64,000 bases of DNA, from assembly GCA_963966185.1 (NCBI GenBank), contig CAWZYM010000151.1:1663501-1727500 (forward strand). Reading direction: 5' to 3'. Origin of the DNA: Rhabditoides inermis. Its lineage: Eukaryota; Nematoda; Chromadorea; Rhabditida; Rhabditidae. Shown one piece after another: positions 1 through 13,785 of the stretch (its first letter is position 1; the number at the start of each line of letters is the position of its first letter). The notes under the pieces were generated by a model, which had not been told where the DNA came from, ran no database searches, and saw nothing but the letters and a program-made list of their open reading frames with translations. The translations under genes were made by a program, and so were the position numbers.

Positions 1-4
1 GCAG

Positions 5-178
5 TTATCTGTACAACTTCTACCTGTACGCGTTGTGTTCGTCGGAGTACCGGTCGGCGTTCCTGGGTCTGCTGGGTCTGCAGAGACGAGCGAGCCGGCA
101 GTCGACAGGCGACAGCCCCACTGCCAAACAGAGCACACGGGCCGCGCCCAGGGACGCACACGGCAGAGAGTGAGTGCA

Positions 179-254
<76 letters not shown>

Positions 255-351
255 AAATCTCTCTCCTTCCATACTCAATTACCTGTCCTCGTTCAGAACG
301 ACGCCGCTGCAGCTGCACACGAATCGGGTGGCGGAGGTGGCGGAGTTGTGA
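5..351 (+). CDS. C-terminal tail of a class A (rhodopsin-like) GPCR, partial
   Basis: Two exons are visible, 5-169 and 297-351; the rest of the gene lies left of the window. Bases 1-4 read gcag, so an acceptor sits on the edge and exon 1 needs two bases from upstream. The first full codons give YLYNFYLYAL followed by CSSEYRSAFL. This resembles the end of TM7 and helix 8. If the missing bases are CC, the junction reads NPYLY, an NPxxY motif (inference). The donor gtgagt at 170 is followed by a CT-rich intron and a gttcag acceptor at 296. The second exon completes GAA and reads TTPLQLHTNR to a TGA at 349-351. The cytoplasmic tail is Ser/Thr/Arg-rich. A peptide-type receptor is possible, but the ligand cannot be told from the tail. 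An in-frame TGA also lies directly at the donor, so unspliced RNA would end there. Confidence 0.6.
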
Positions 352-3300
352 CGACACCCTTCTACCTGCAATGCTATGGGTGAGAGGAGAGGCCGCATCC
401 GAGGCGTCCAACCGACTTCCGACCGCCACTCTTCCCGCCCCCCTCCTTCCAACTCACACACCGGGTCTCAAGATTATGGATTGTTTGTGATATATCACCC
501 ACATCTCCTCCTCTCTCTCTCTCTTCTAGGCAACAATCTATTGGTTATTGTTCCAATTTTCACCCATTGCACCTTGCTTTATTGTACTCGATCTCATCGT
601 GTTGTTGAATCTTATGCAATTATTTTTATATAAACGTTTGAACATATTTAAAATGTGTCTTCTTGACAAACATCAACAAAACAACGATTGGAGGAAAAGT
701 ATTAGTTTGAATTTCCAATTTTCGCGCCAAAACAACACAGTGTGTAGTAGTGAAGCTCAGAGTGTCAGTGACAATCCTACATTATTATCATCGAATTTCT
801 TCATTTGTTTTTTTTTATTCTTGAGTTTTATTTTCTTTTATTGTTCAATAGATAAGTACTGTTAAATAGATATGTAGCTCTTACCTATTCGGACAAATTT
901 TCACGAATCTCCGTATCATCTCTTACCCCACCCCACCCACCCATTTTATGTTTGGTCATTTCGCGCCGCGATTTGCAATCCAATCATAGTCAACCACTCT
1001 CCGATCCGATTTCTCTCTCTCTCCGTCCCATCTTTTCTCACAATAAACGGCTACACACTGTCGTGGGTTTTGCTGGAGGGGCGATCGGGTGGAAATGGAA
1101 TGATCCCGCCCCGTGTCGACACGGACTGTGCAGCAGCTGCAGCATCAGCAACCGGTCTGCCCCGTGTCTGCTGCGTGTAGAGTGTCGCCTCCGCCCCGTC
1201 TCCCCCTCTCTCCCCTCTCTCCACACTCTCCCTCTCCTCTATTCATATTTCTGTGTGTGTTGTCTTGTCGGCGCGCGCAGGCCTGTATGCATGTGTGCCT
1301 GCCGCCTCCGGCTAGTATTCTCGCCCGGCACAAATGTGCAACCTCAACCTGAATGAATTCCCCCTCGAGATTTGCATTAGCAATGCATGGACCTTTATTC
1401 CATGCCACACACACGCAGCGGTGTGCATTACCAATATAGCGTTTGCCCAGGCTCTACGACCTCACGACACTCACCTTTATTGGCCTGCGGGCCATTTTGG
1501 CACCGCGTGTGCTATTTTTGTTCGTCGCTGCTTCGGGGCTCACACGCAAACTGTTTGCGCATCCATAATTCCTGCACAGATTCAATGGCGTCTCCCCGGT
1601 TTTTCGGCCACCATCCGCTTCCCTATATATTTGCACATCCGGCGCAGGTCGCGCAGGGTCGTCTATTCCTGTGACGCAGCCGTTCTATTTCTCCGTATTT
1701 GAAGTCCACCAAATCCTATTTCATCACATTCAATGTTCAACACGCATTGTTAGTGGCGTGGTTTTTTCTCTCCATCGGGAGTGCGCGCCTAGAGGGATTG
1801 AAGGGTCGCGCGCGGGTTTTTTTCCCGGGCGCGCCTTGTTGCAAAGACCGCATCCGGTTCCGCACTCTCTCTCCCTCTCTCTCTCCCTTCACTCCCGCGC
1901 TCTCGCAACTTGCCCTCTCACCCCAGCAGAAAGAACTCACTCCCTGCAGACATTTCAATCCCCGATTGCGATCTGTTCTCCCGGATTGCGACGCATCGAT
2001 TGCGAAACGATTTGTATGTGACCGTGCGTCGTATGCGTATATCCTGTTTCCGTCTTTGCGCGTCGTTTGGCTGTCTGCCAGCCGGCGAGTATACGCCTCG
2101 CCACCCGGCCGCGTCGCGTCGATTCATAATAGGGTAGGGGTGTGGGCGAGGCAGGGTCGCGACCTCACGTGCTCAATACACCCACCATTTGCCTCGCTCG
2201 CTCGCTCGCGTTTCGCGGATCGCAGCGACCTTGTGTGATCGATTCACTCCCCCTTCTCCTTCCTTCAACGCGCGTCAGTTGCTCTCCCCCCACTAAACTT
2301 ATCTCACGTTTTCTCCACACGCGTGATAAGACCGCTGTTACGTCAGTCATTATCGGGATGAATATCAGCATCCACGTCTCTCTGTCTTGCCAGTCACTTT
2401 CCGATTGTGTTTTCGTGGTTTCGCGTCGCGGGTGTTATGGAGATGTTATTGGGTTATCGAGCCGAGGATTCCTTCTCTCTCACTCGTCTTCCTTTCCGAC
2501 CAATAGACGCGACTCGAATTGCCCTCGCCTCTCCACTTTCACATTGTGCTACTCGCCGCGTTGTCTCGGTGGATTAGAGTAACTATTACTACTCTTTCCT
2601 ACTACATCTTCCCGTCGTTTTGTCGGCGGGTGGTTGCTAATCGTTCCGAGTGAGCTCTGCTCTCTTCACAAATGTACATCTATGATAGGTCGTCATAGCG
2701 ACAGCGGCCAGCAAAGCTCTCTCCCACTTTTTTGTTGTGTCGAATTCAGCGATTCAGCCCTGCTCCCTCTGACGTCAACTCGTGTGTTGCCTTGCCGGCG
2801 ATTCATAACAATATGTGATGGCGATGATTGCAATACGCCACACGATCACTATTCCACGAGTGTTCCTCCCACGCCCCAGTTTCTCCCACATCGTCTTGTG
2901 CATTTGTTGTTGTCGTGTTCTTCAAGGGAGCCGTTCTGCCTTACTACACTCGCACTGTTTACTATGTTGTAACTGTCAACACTCTCTCCTCCTCGCTACC
3001 TGTGGCTGGCAAATGGTGGTGGCTTGCTTGTTGACTCTGAGTGTCTCGTCTCGATCATTCAATCACTGCATGTTTGTCGGCGTCTCATCCAGAAACTCTC
3101 ATCACATGGCGATCAATGCAGAATGCAGCCTGTGCGCCTCTGACTGGCGTGTTCCCATTTCTTGTCCGGAAAGTCATTTCTCATCTGCTCCCCACCGTCT
3201 CCGCTCTCTTCCTTCTACACGCTGTCTCGCCGCGCGCACTGCATCTCTCGGTTTTATCAGTGTTTCCGATTCCCGCACTGTTTGTGGGTTTTCGAGTTTC

Positions 3301-3393
3301 ACGTTATTTGGAGTCGCGCCATTGAGAGGGCTGCTGGAGTCTATTTGTTCGCCAATCGCAACCCGCCCTGTTCACTATTTGAACTCTTATTGC

Positions 3394-3441
<48 letters not shown>

Positions 3442-4201
3442 AAGAGAGAGTCGATGGCTCACCGCATCGCTGACTCACTCCCATACCACTCGTGCATCAT
3501 GCGAGCTGTTTGCGTGTGTTGATTTCTTCCCCTCTCGGTATTTTATCTGTACGACTCCCACCCACTATGAGTAGTGGCCGTAACCATTTACTCTCGTAAA
3601 TATGTTTTCAAACTTTCAGTTTATTCTACTCTTAAAGTGAATAAGTGACGTCGCGAGTGGCACTCTGTGATTGCTGTACTTGTGTGTGGTTGCCTCTGTT
3701 GTGTCCGCTCTCCGTCGCCAGCCAATTTGCGTGGCGCGGGCGGGTATTGTATGTAGTTGAGTAGTGGGTAGTGGTAATTGCATTTGGCGCTCTCGTATTG
3801 GTTCTCCTTCTCTCCTCTCTTCCTTATTCGAACGTCTATTCTATTCAAATGCACTAGGCGGCCAGAACCTGGCATTTCCTCTTCCCATATTCGTATGTCA
3901 GAGTAATCGATTCTGTACTTGGTTTGCGGTGCGAGTGAGTGAGGTGTGAGAAACGAGGAATGGAGAATTCAGGACGCGTCTCTTCCCCTTCTCCATCTTT
4001 TTGTGTGTTGTAAAGTGAGTGCGTGTGACCTTTGTGACTGCTAGACTAACGACAGAGTGGGTCCGAAATGTCCGCCCAGTCTGTCCGTTCATTCAATCTC
4101 GTTTCTTACTCGGTCGTCGGTGACCGTAGTATCTCGGGTCGGAATCAGTCTGTGTTGTTACCTTGTTACTCTCACTCGTTCAAGTTATGACCGTGGAGAA
4201 A

Positions 4202-4226
4202 GACGGGTTGTGCTCGGTCGTCTCTC

Positions 4227-4259
<33 letters not shown>

Positions 4260-4334
4260 TTCTCTTTCTCTTTCTCTTTCTCTTTCTCTTCTTTCTCTTT
4301 CTCTTTCTCTTTCTCTTTCTCTTTCTCTTTCTCT

Positions 4335-4375
<41 letters not shown>
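4202..4375. repeat. (CTTTCT)n / (CT)n simple repeat
   Basis: A run of ctttct hexamer units grades into pure (CT)n. Open frames across it (Ser-Leu, Phe-Leu or Arg-Glu/Lys-Arg repeats) are repeat artefacts, not genes. Confidence 0.95.
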
Positions 4376-4380
<5 letters not shown>

Positions 4381-4580
4381 ATCTGCTCGGTTCATCGCTG
4401 GCAGTGCCATTTTTCGACGGTGCGGCAGACTCGGCTCACTCCGCCCGCCCCCTCTGCCACTGTGTTTATTATACACTCTACCTTCCCCCATTGACCTTTA
4501 TATATCTGTTGTTATGCACATGTCGTCTACCATTTGACTGTCAAACGTTTGTTCTGGGCGCGACATCACTGTTTCTGTTT

Positions 4581-4583
4581 CAG
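4581..4583 (+). promoter_or_regulatory. Probable trans-splice acceptor of the SH3BP5 gene
   Basis: The sequence gtttctgtttcag ends at 4583, 69 nt before the first ATG, with no coding exon upstream. In nematodes this is the usual mark of an SL1 trans-splice site. Confidence 0.45.
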
Positions 4584-4652
4584 AGCGGGTCACTGTGCCA
4601 CCAGACCTCTCTCTACTTTCATCTCCCCCACACACATCCCGGTTTAATACCG

Positions 4653-5462
4653 ATGCAGGAGTTGTCGTCTGTGTGCGTGGCTTCCGAGGAGTCGGACCAC
4701 CACCGACCTCACCCCGACTCACTCAAAGCAGCCAGCACTTGTTCAGGTAGGCGTGAAACGTATCTTTGTGAAACGTACAGCTTTTTAAAATGTGGTTTGT
4801 GAACGCATCGATGATACTGTTTATCGGTTTAGAATGACTCATAGTTTACCTCCATGGCCCGATAGGAATGTTGAATTGCTAGTACGTGATTGTGTGGAGG
4901 CTACTACGGAACTTGTATGCGGGTGCTGTGTTTCACTTTCTTCTCTCTGTGAGAGGGAGCTGGGAGGAGAGAAGTCAGCAGTGTGCATACCGGTTCTCCA
5001 TGTCAACGTCAACGTAGGCCGGCGAGAATTATGACTATTATGTGAGGGGCATAGATAGAGCGGAAAGTGTGACTGGACTGCATTCCATACGGATTTGCCC
5101 ATTACCATCGACGTATTGTCTCTTTCACTAGGTGACTTGTTTTGCGGTTGTTGCTCACAGGGTGCGCAAGCCTGCGTGAGTGCCGGTAGTGACGCATTGT
5201 TGGTGTGTTTGTTTGTGCTCTCGCTGGGGCTTGATGTTTTGTGCGGTGGGATGAATACGTCGTGAAAGAGAGAGCGCATGGTAACCGGACGTATGGGTGG
5301 TCCTGTGCTATCGATTCCCCCGTAGTTAGCCGCAATTTGGCAGATGGGTGATATGTAATAGTATAGTAATGTTCTCTCCCCTCTGGTTCCGGCATATGGT
5401 CTGACTATGCTTTTTGATGTGCGGTTGGGCCACATGTGCTCGTCTCGTGATGGGAGAGAGAG

Positions 5463-5501
<39 letters not shown>

Positions 5502-8500
5502 GAGAGAGAGAAGGGAGGAGACAATGGAGAGAAGGGAGTAAAGAGACTCGCGCATGGGTCGAAACGACCACGGCATAATGATGTGAAACAAATCCGCTGC
5601 GAGCGGGGGATGATCGCTCGTTGGGTCGACGAGACTGAATTGGCACGAGTGATCCCTCTCTTTCGACCCCGCTGACACTCTACTCTTCACATCTGATGAC
5701 ACAAAGCGATATGGTCCCTCTCATCACTCTTTGAGTGAAGAAGTAATAGTAGCCTTGTAGACGAGACAAGGACATCTGACCATCAACCGATTTCCGTCGC
5801 CAACCTTGGTCATTTGGCGTTCATTGTGGTGTTTTCTGCGAGAATGCATGGCGGCAATCTTGTGATTTCCCGATATGCTGTGTGATTCGAATGACATTGA
5901 GCCGAAAAAAGGCAGAGAGACACACAATGCATTTCAATTCTGTGTGGTTGGTCAGATGGTAGAAGAAGCGGTAAAAAAGGGAAAAGGAAGCGAATGTTTC
6001 TCTCTCTCTCTCCCTTGGAAAGAGTGGGTGTAATAATGGGCGAATTGGGGGAAGGCGAGGGGTTGATTGGGTGATTCTTCTCTTCTATCTGGAGTGGTCT
6101 CGTGATGTGAATTGTGGCAAATGGACGTTGGCGATTGGGGGAAAGTGAACGCCTGTCACAACTAGTTATGCCAGCAACAACCCGTGAACATGATGGATGC
6201 GTATGGCAATTGCTGTGGGAGAAATTAAATTGGTCAAAATACACTTTCCAAAACCAATGGAATATTTAGTTTTCGTACGCATTTTTACAATGTTTCCATG
6301 TTCAGTGAGCGACTCGTATGCGGACTCGTGTCTGGGCGGCTCCTCCGAGGGCGACGACGAGCCCCCGCTCGACCAGAAGCACCTCAACCTCATCCACGAG
6401 GAGCTCGAGAAGCTCAACATCGCCACCGACGTCATCAACAAGATGGAGGTGCAGCTTGATGCCGGCAGGGCCACGTTCAGGTGAGCACAACGATTTATAG
6501 ATTTTTCTTTGATTTGTTTGTTATTTCTTTTTCGGATTCATTCACTGACACAATGTTATTGTGGAATGTGGGATGATTCTGGTCATCTCATTGTTTTGAT
6601 AGTTGCCTAGTCGACTCGCTGTTATTTTGATCTGATAGCATTGGTTGCGTTTGTTTTTCGATTTTCGGATTCCAGTTACCGCTCTCTATCAATTGGAATT
6701 CCACCGAGGCACAGAGTGCAATGATTGATTACTGGGTAGAAAGTGGTTTGGGAGGTATGTTTTATCACGTATCGATAGGAAGGTTGGGCGTTTCACAGTT
6801 GTTTATAGAGAGGGATGGGAGAGGGTTTGCTGTGACGAAGGCAGTTTACGGGGTGCGATGGTATATCACGTGTACTTTTACTGTAGAATGTACTCTGAGA
6901 TGTGCTCTTCGTGTCGACAGAGGATCGGATTTTGTCTCTATCTCTATGTCTAAGTGAGAAATAACAAAGTAAGCATGTTGTTTGCAGGTTTGCACTAGTA
7001 GAAGCGACGAGTCAATATTTGGGAGTAGCTTCGTGTATGTATGCGAATGTGCATCTCTCTCCCCTCTCTCCCCTTCTCTCCCTCTCTCCCCTTCTCTCCC
7101 TCTCTCCCCTCTCTATCTCTCGCAGTCGTCTCTTCTTTCTGGGTGTTTGCTGTGGGACGAGAAGAGTTCACTTTGCGCTGTTCACTATATAGGCAAACAT
7201 ATATGAAGTGGGGGTGTAAAGCCAGGGTTAGAGCATCAGAGGTTGAGTGGGATAGATCAAAAAGTTGCAAGATTGATTTGTTTATCAGGAACAACCAGGG
7301 ATATATGATATCTCTTTGCAGGGAGATCCAGGCGACGTGGTCGGAGAAGCTCAAGGAGCTGTCGAACAAGTACGGCGGCGCCATCCAGAAGGCCCGGCCC
7401 TACTACGAAGCCAAGTTCCAGGTATTGATTGATTGCAGATTTTCCTCTTAATTTGCCATGGGTTTTAAAATATGTGGGTGTTTGTGCACGGGGCTTGAAC
7501 CCGGGTGTGTGCGTTTCTCGTCTGGCACTCGGTCTCCGCACTCTCTCGCTCCCCTCTTTCTCTGCTCCCTCTCACTCTTTCTCTCTCTCGTTCTCGCTCT
7601 CCCCTCTTTCTCTGCTCCCTCTCACTCTCTCACAGAGGTTGTGTGTTTGTGCACAGTGAGAGAGTCATGCGCCCTCCGCCCGCGGCACGCTTGGAATTTT
7701 AATCCTTCTGATTAGCGCGCGGGTAGATCGGGGGTCGAGTGGTAGATCAATATTGATTGATTAGATCGGTTTTGATTGACCATTCTGATCGGGTAATCAG
7801 GGTTTGGTGGCAGAATGTGGATTGATTGGTTCGAGTTTCCTGCTCGCGATCTCCGAGACGTGAACTCGTTTCGTATAATAGAAAGGGTCTGGCTGTCCGT
7901 CTATTATACGATTTCGAATGGAGGGAAGCGAGTTTTGACGATTCTCCGAGGCACATTCGGAATTCACAAAGCTCTCACGCGGATGTAAGAGATTAGGAAT
8001 AGTGGTCTCCGAATCGCTTATCACCCCGGAACGTTTTTGACCGCCGTGAACTAAGTGATAGTGAAGGCATGACATGATGTCTGCGTATTCTGCATATGTA
8101 AAAAAAAAGATAGATAGTGTCTAGGATGTGGCATGTTGTGATAAGAGGACGTGTGATTGGCTGATTGGATTGGATATCTTCGACTCTGACAACTGACACA
8201 CGGGGTAAAACATTCCGGGGGATTGATGCGTGGCGAGATGGCTGGGGTCGTTTTTGTGACTCCGGTCACGGCCCGGACACAGAGACAAGACAACCATGCA
8301 TCATTCGGCGGTCTGATTGCAAATTGCACCGACCGGGAAAGACAAGATGGAATCGCGGGGATCCGCCGGACGGATCGATCCGATCGCCTGATTCCATGTC
8401 CCTAATTCCCCCCCTCCAGCTGTGACGTCATCACTCCGTTTCACTAGTGGGCATCGTCATCATAACCCGATATCGATGGGGATTATGCAAATCTTCTGGC

Positions 8501-11500
8501 GGCTGGATATAATCTGGCTTTGCTGGCTGGCACGCGGGTGGGGGAATTGGAATTTGGGGGTCGAGAGAGAGAGAGAGAGGCGACTGCCGTATTTGGAAAC
8601 TGACTAGCAATGGCTGTTTTTATAGACTTTGAGTAGTATTTGACCCCGTACGACCTTGCGAGGCCTTCTCGAATTGAGGCTGCGAGGGGAAGAGGGGAGA
8701 GTTTTGTGAATAGCACTTATCTTCTTTTTTCGTCGGGGGGAGACGTGGTCTCTGAATCATTGAATTGAGGTGAGAGTTGTGTTGAGGGGTGAAATTGCAA
8801 GTGGGTCATTGGACGACACTTGTGATACTATTGTAACAGTTGAGTTGTCTATTTGCGGCGCGATTCACTCTCACTCTCTGCCCTCGGGGGACTCGCGGAG
8901 TGAGCGAGTGAGTTGTTGGTAAACAAAACGAATGGAGTGAGAGTGGCGAGGAGAAAGCCTGTGTCTCTGGGACTCGGCTGCTATGGAAATGAGGAGCGAC
9001 CTTTGTCCGCCGCGGTTTTTGGCTGATGGGGAACGTCGTTTGCGACTGGTGTCGTCTCGAGGGAACTGCTGATTCCACAACGACTCTCGAGTTTGGGGAA
9101 AGGGAAGCTGCCGAGAGATGACAAATCCCACATAGCGTCTTTTTCCGAAGTTTATGCAAGGGCATAATCTCGAGAACACATCTAGAATGGTTCCAAACCC
9201 CATCGCACTTGCTTTTTTATGCGCTTTTTGTCGCGACACCAGTTTTTGCAAGGACTTCTGTGTTCGATTGCGCAATGCGCAAGAATGGCGTGAAGCCGAT
9301 CCGGTATTGGAAAGCATATAAGAGATGTGCGATAGAGATCTGGCGATGGCAACAGGGGAAAGGAAGGCCGAGGGGGACAGGAGAGGGCTGACGCGGCGCT
9401 ATCCAGGGGGGATGAGAAGGAATGTGGAAGGGGGATGCCATTCGAAGCACTGTTTTTGTTTATGTTTTAGTGCTGGTTGAAGTTTTTCAGATAAGGAAAT
9501 GTTGAGATTAATCTTATAAAAACAAGAGACTTGCTATGATTTATGTGAAACATATTCCGAACAATGTTGGATCATAATAATGTTTTTAGGAGCGAAAGGT
9601 TCGCGAGGAATCGCAGAAAGCAGCGATTCGATTCGAACGCGCCACCTCTCTCCTCGGAGTCGCCAAGCAACAGGTACTTCGATTATCCATTTATTGATTA
9701 ATGGTTTATCGATTTATTTATTGGTTGATCATGTTGTCTGTTCAGGTTGCTCTGACCCAGGACAGTCTCGGTCGGCAGACGTCGGTCCATCCCGAATGCC
9801 TCGAGGTGTGTTTATTTGTTTATGAGTTTGTGGATTTGCTGCCTGTCTATTCCTGGAATGGGTTCACGGGTCCACGCGTCCCTAACCGGATCGTCACCTC
9901 GTACAGTTAGTTTGGCGACTGCGACGCGCGATTTTACGATTTGCAAATGTTTGCGCTCTCAAATTGAGCCTTGGGGTGTGTGATATTCCGGAAAGGGATG
10001 TTTGTGTGTATTTTATGTGTACACGGGGTGAGAGGCCGCAGCGAGAATGTATTATTCATCACATTCATATCGGCGGATTGTTTGTTTTCAATGACTAGCC
10101 GGGAGAGAAGAGTGGGTGAGGTGTATAGTGGCTCTCCTATTTGGCTATTCCGTACAGCGGTAGGTGTTTGCTCATGAGAGAAGCAGGATATATAGCGGTT
10201 TAGTAGTCTGCCTATTTCCGGCGGCGAGAGAGTGAGAGAGAGAGGGGGGGGGGCACGTGAGGTAGTGAGTCGGTGCACTGCCAAGGTGTGCAAACTGCAC
10301 CGGATCAGTGAGCGGTCGAAAAAAAAACCCATGGAAGTGACAATGTGTGACGGAGGGTTCAATTGATCATGTGAGATCTCTGCGATCATTTGACGTGAGA
10401 GAAAGAGCAATCAAACACTGCCACATTCACTTGCTTCATGTCGAATCAAGTTTTGCCGACTCTTAAAAGTTTTAGGGGTTGATTTAGTGGCGTCTAGCCG
10501 ATTTTTTTTTTGATGATCTGTGTAGAAAACGAAAGACTTGTGGGATTTATAGGACTGCTGTGGCTTGTGATGATTCCGGAATGGATGAAGGGATTTGGTG
10601 GTTGGATGACGTGTTTTATGATGTACCAATATTAGCAGTGTATACGGTATAGTGTATAATGTTCTATGATGAGTGGATGTTGTTTGGGTGGAATAGTACA
10701 GATACAGGAGACAGCGGACACTCAGGCTGGGCAAATACTAGTAAAACGATGAGTAAACGGGTGTGAGGAGGAGAGGGGGAAACATGTTTTGAATAGATCG
10801 GAGGAAGTGGTAATTAAATAGATTGGGAAGGGGAACGCGTGATAATTTCAAATTAATGTTTTTGGGGTATTTCATTGCGATATGTGATTAATGGAACAAA
10901 TATATGAGATATTCAATTACTTTGAATACAGATGCGGGTGCATTATGATGAAAAGAGATCCTGTATAAGTGTGTTGAGTTTGCCTGTTTCAGGTTCTGAA
11001 CCACCACATCCAGCGCGTCTCGGAGGCCGAGTGCGAGAGGGCGGCGGCGGAAGATCAACACAGGTGAGAGAGAGAGAGGGGAGGAGGAAGACGGAGATGG
11101 AAGGGGGGAAAGAGTGCATGACCAGAAGATTTTGTAACTATGTAACTACGTTTCACGATAGGTTTTAATATGAATGTGTCCATTTGTTCTTAATATTCTC
11201 AGTCTGGTGTGTACGACTTTAACAATTTACAATTTGGCAGAAAGTAATATGAAAGTATAGGCCAAGGTACTGGTTCAGGTGTATCGCGGAGCGCATGATG
11301 CAGCTGGCCAAGGACATCACCCGACTGGAGAAGGAGAACAGGAGTGCCATCAAGGTATGGGTAGATGGGAATTTCATATATCTTGGCTATGCCTTGCGAT
11401 GCCTCTGTCTATGAGTCAGACGTATATTTGTGGTAGCGTTTGAAATTTTCGTGACCAAACCTCATCCAGCATTACAGAAGTTGTGATAAGAAGTACATTG

Positions 11501-12770
11501 TGTTTCAATGTTTCGTTTGCAGAAGTCTCGCGCGTACTTTGAGCAGCGCTGTGAGTTCACGCGAGTGCTGGAGCACCAGAAGGCACACATACTCAGACTT
11601 GAGGCTGAGGTGAGGAAACAATACTATTCCAACGTTGACTTGCAACTTACTGTCGGTGATAATGTACTTGGGATTTCGAAGAAACTTTTTAAAATGTTTT
11701 ACATTGTAGGTTCGTCAGAAGAAGACTGACTACACGACGTCGTTGCGGAATCTCGAGAGGATCTCGGATTCTATTCACGAACAGAGAAGCATCGGAAGCG
11801 GCAGTGGACCCGTCAGTGCGAGGACAGAGGAGAAGGTGAGGAGAGGGAAAGGGGGGAGGAAATGGGTGAACGAGAGGGAGAGAGAGAGGGGATAGATAGA
11901 GGAGAGGGAGAGAGATGATGATGTCTCTTTTCAGCACGGCGGCCCTCCTCCCTACCAGCCCACTGCCCCTCCTCCCTATGACGAGTTTGACGAGGAGAGG
12001 TACAGGATAGAGGAGCCCGACAAGGTGATTATCGATTTTCATTAACATAATCAACCATCATCAATAATCATAATCATACGTTTCTCGTGTTGCAGGAAGA
12101 CGCGAACGTGCTGTCGTTGATTGGTTGTGCGGACGAGGAGAGTGGTGTGGGAGAGGGCGAGGGCCGGCGGAGCATCGGAAGCGGCGTCATCCTCCTCGCA
12201 CAGCAACTCATCGGAGGAAAGGACGAGGCCAGGCAGGCCGTGTTCGAGTCAGTGCGAGTTGATTTGGAATCGAAAGTAGTACAGTAGTAAATCAAAATTA
12301 TCCAGAATCGCATTTTCATGTACATATAGCATGAGAGGTGTTCGGCTAGTGCTGGGAGAATATACAGTAGTTAATGTTACAGAGTACGGTAAGAAATGAC
12401 TTGTGAGTTCACCCTGTTCATTGTAGACTGGGTGGCTCGCAGACGGATGTGTCGTACCGCACCCTTCCCGAGGGTCTGCCGCACTCTCCCTCCGACTCCT
12501 CCGAGGTCTCCTCCCTAGCCTCCTTCCGAGCCTCCGCTCTCCTCACTGACGACGACACACTCAGTGGAATGCTCAGAAGCCACTCCACTCTCATCAAGGT
12601 ATGTCTGTCTGTCTGTCTGTCCGGCCCCTTGTATTCGTCCGTCTGTCTGTTTGTCCGTCTATACCGGTCCATTCCAGGAGATTGATGGTTGCACGGACCG
12701 TGTGCAGTCTATGCTGCGTCGCTCGGTTTCGGACGCGGAGCGGGAGAGCGGAGTCGAGAGCAGCTATTGA
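4653..12770 (+). CDS. SH3BP5: SH3BP5 / REI family protein (Rab11 guanine nucleotide exchange factor)
   Basis: Thirteen exons join in phase: 4653-4746, 6306-6480, 7322-7421, 9590-9673, 9746-9805, 10993-11063, 11279-11354, 11523-11609, 11710-11835, 11935-12024, 12096-12247, 12427-12598 and 12678-12770 (TGA). They give 459 aa. The N-terminal two thirds is a long coiled coil typical of SH3BP5: EELEKLNIATDVIN, ARPYYEAKFQ, a central EVLNHHIQRV segment, KKSRAYFEQR and LRNLERISDSIHEQRS. Human SH3BP5 and C. elegans REI-1/REI-2 use this coiled coil to activate Rab11 on late-Golgi and recycling membranes. The C-terminal third is acidic, Pro- and Ser-rich and probably disordered. The start ATG lies 69 nt behind a trans-splice-like acceptor. 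Introns 1 (1.56 kb) and 3 (2.17 kb) are long for this window. The gene is convergent with the EB/ShKT gene. Confidence 0.93.
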
Positions 12771-13314
12771 TCGGATATTGATCGATTTGCCCCCGCCGGT
12801 TGTTGTTGCCTAGTGTCCCGAGTGTGTGCCCGTCAAGGAATCTCGCAGTCTCCCCTGTACATATAACTAGGACCTATCGATTGATTATAGATTGACCCCT
12901 CCCCTCTTGGCCCCGCCCCCTTTTCCTTCCGCACAGAGTAGTCTTGTCCGTTTAACGGGTGTGATTTGTCTATGTTTAGCCTGCTAAGTGTGTGTGTCTG
13001 TGTATTGAGTTGAGACGTATCGATTTATCGATTGATCTTGCCTCCCCCAGTATTGTTGTCTCTGTAGAGAGTGAGAGAGTTGTATCGAATGTTTCGATTC
13101 CCCCCACCCCCTTCCGATTGAGAGTTGCTCACAGCACCCCAATAACACAGATGCGAGTGTTCCTTATCAGAGAGATTGATCGATTATTGATTTATTGATC
13201 GACTATCGATTGACTTACCCCTTCTCTTCCCTCACCATCCACCCCTCTTGTGATTTTATCAAACCCGCCGCAACGATTGTTGTTATTTCGATTGTTTGTG
13301 CAACGAACATGTAA

Positions 13315-13320
13315 AATAAA
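13315..13320 (+). terminator. Poly(A) signal AATAAA of the SH3BP5 gene
   Basis: AATAAA lies 545 nt beyond the SH3BP5 stop. The opposing gene's signal (TTTATT on this strand) lies only 11 nt further on. Confidence 0.6.
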
Positions 13321-13331
13321 ACGATTAAACA

Positions 13332-13337
13332 TTTATT
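13332..13337 (-). terminator. Poly(A) signal of the EB/ShKT gene
   Basis: TTTATT on the plus strand is AATAAA on the minus strand, 88 nt beyond the minus-strand stop at 13425. The two convergent transcription units therefore end almost on top of each other. Confidence 0.6.
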
Positions 13338-13424
13338 ATAACATCGTGAGAGCGACGAAAGACTGATGTAAAGCGGGGGTTACATGTAGTGGAACTAGGA
13401 GGCGGGGCTTGAATGGGCGTGGCG

Positions 13425-13573
13425 TCAGCACAGCTTGCAGCTCTTTCCGCAGAACTTCATCTTCTGTCGTGTGGTGTAGAGCGTGGAGTGGCAGAAGCCC
13501 TCGGCAGCCCACTCGTTGCAGTCCGCCCGACGGTCCCGACACTCCTCTCCCGGGGCGATCTGAAAAGGACAGA

Positions 13574-13614
<41 letters not shown>

Positions 13615-13739
13615 TTTATTCATTTAATATTTCATACATGAACTGATTGTATTGTGCAAGGCGGATTGTCGGGTATTCAACGCATTCGTTTTACACCCGT
13701 CGTGAAACGTATCAGGTTGACAGAATCAACTGTTTCTCC

Positions 13740-13785
<46 letters not shown>

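Larger units (their letters stand above)
352..4583. other. Intergenic/promoter region, no gene seen
   Basis: About 4.2 kb with no exon I can support. It is pyrimidine-rich on the plus strand, with CT/GA tracts (for example 3393-3450 and 4202-4375). Open frames here are short and have simple-sequence composition. It should hold the GPCR 3' UTR and the promoter of the SH3BP5 gene. Confidence 0.6.

Noticed and set aside
4180..4494. Ser-Leu, Phe-Leu and Arg-Lys repeat proteins
   Set aside because: Artefacts of the CTTTCT/CT tract; no splice context or conserved segment.
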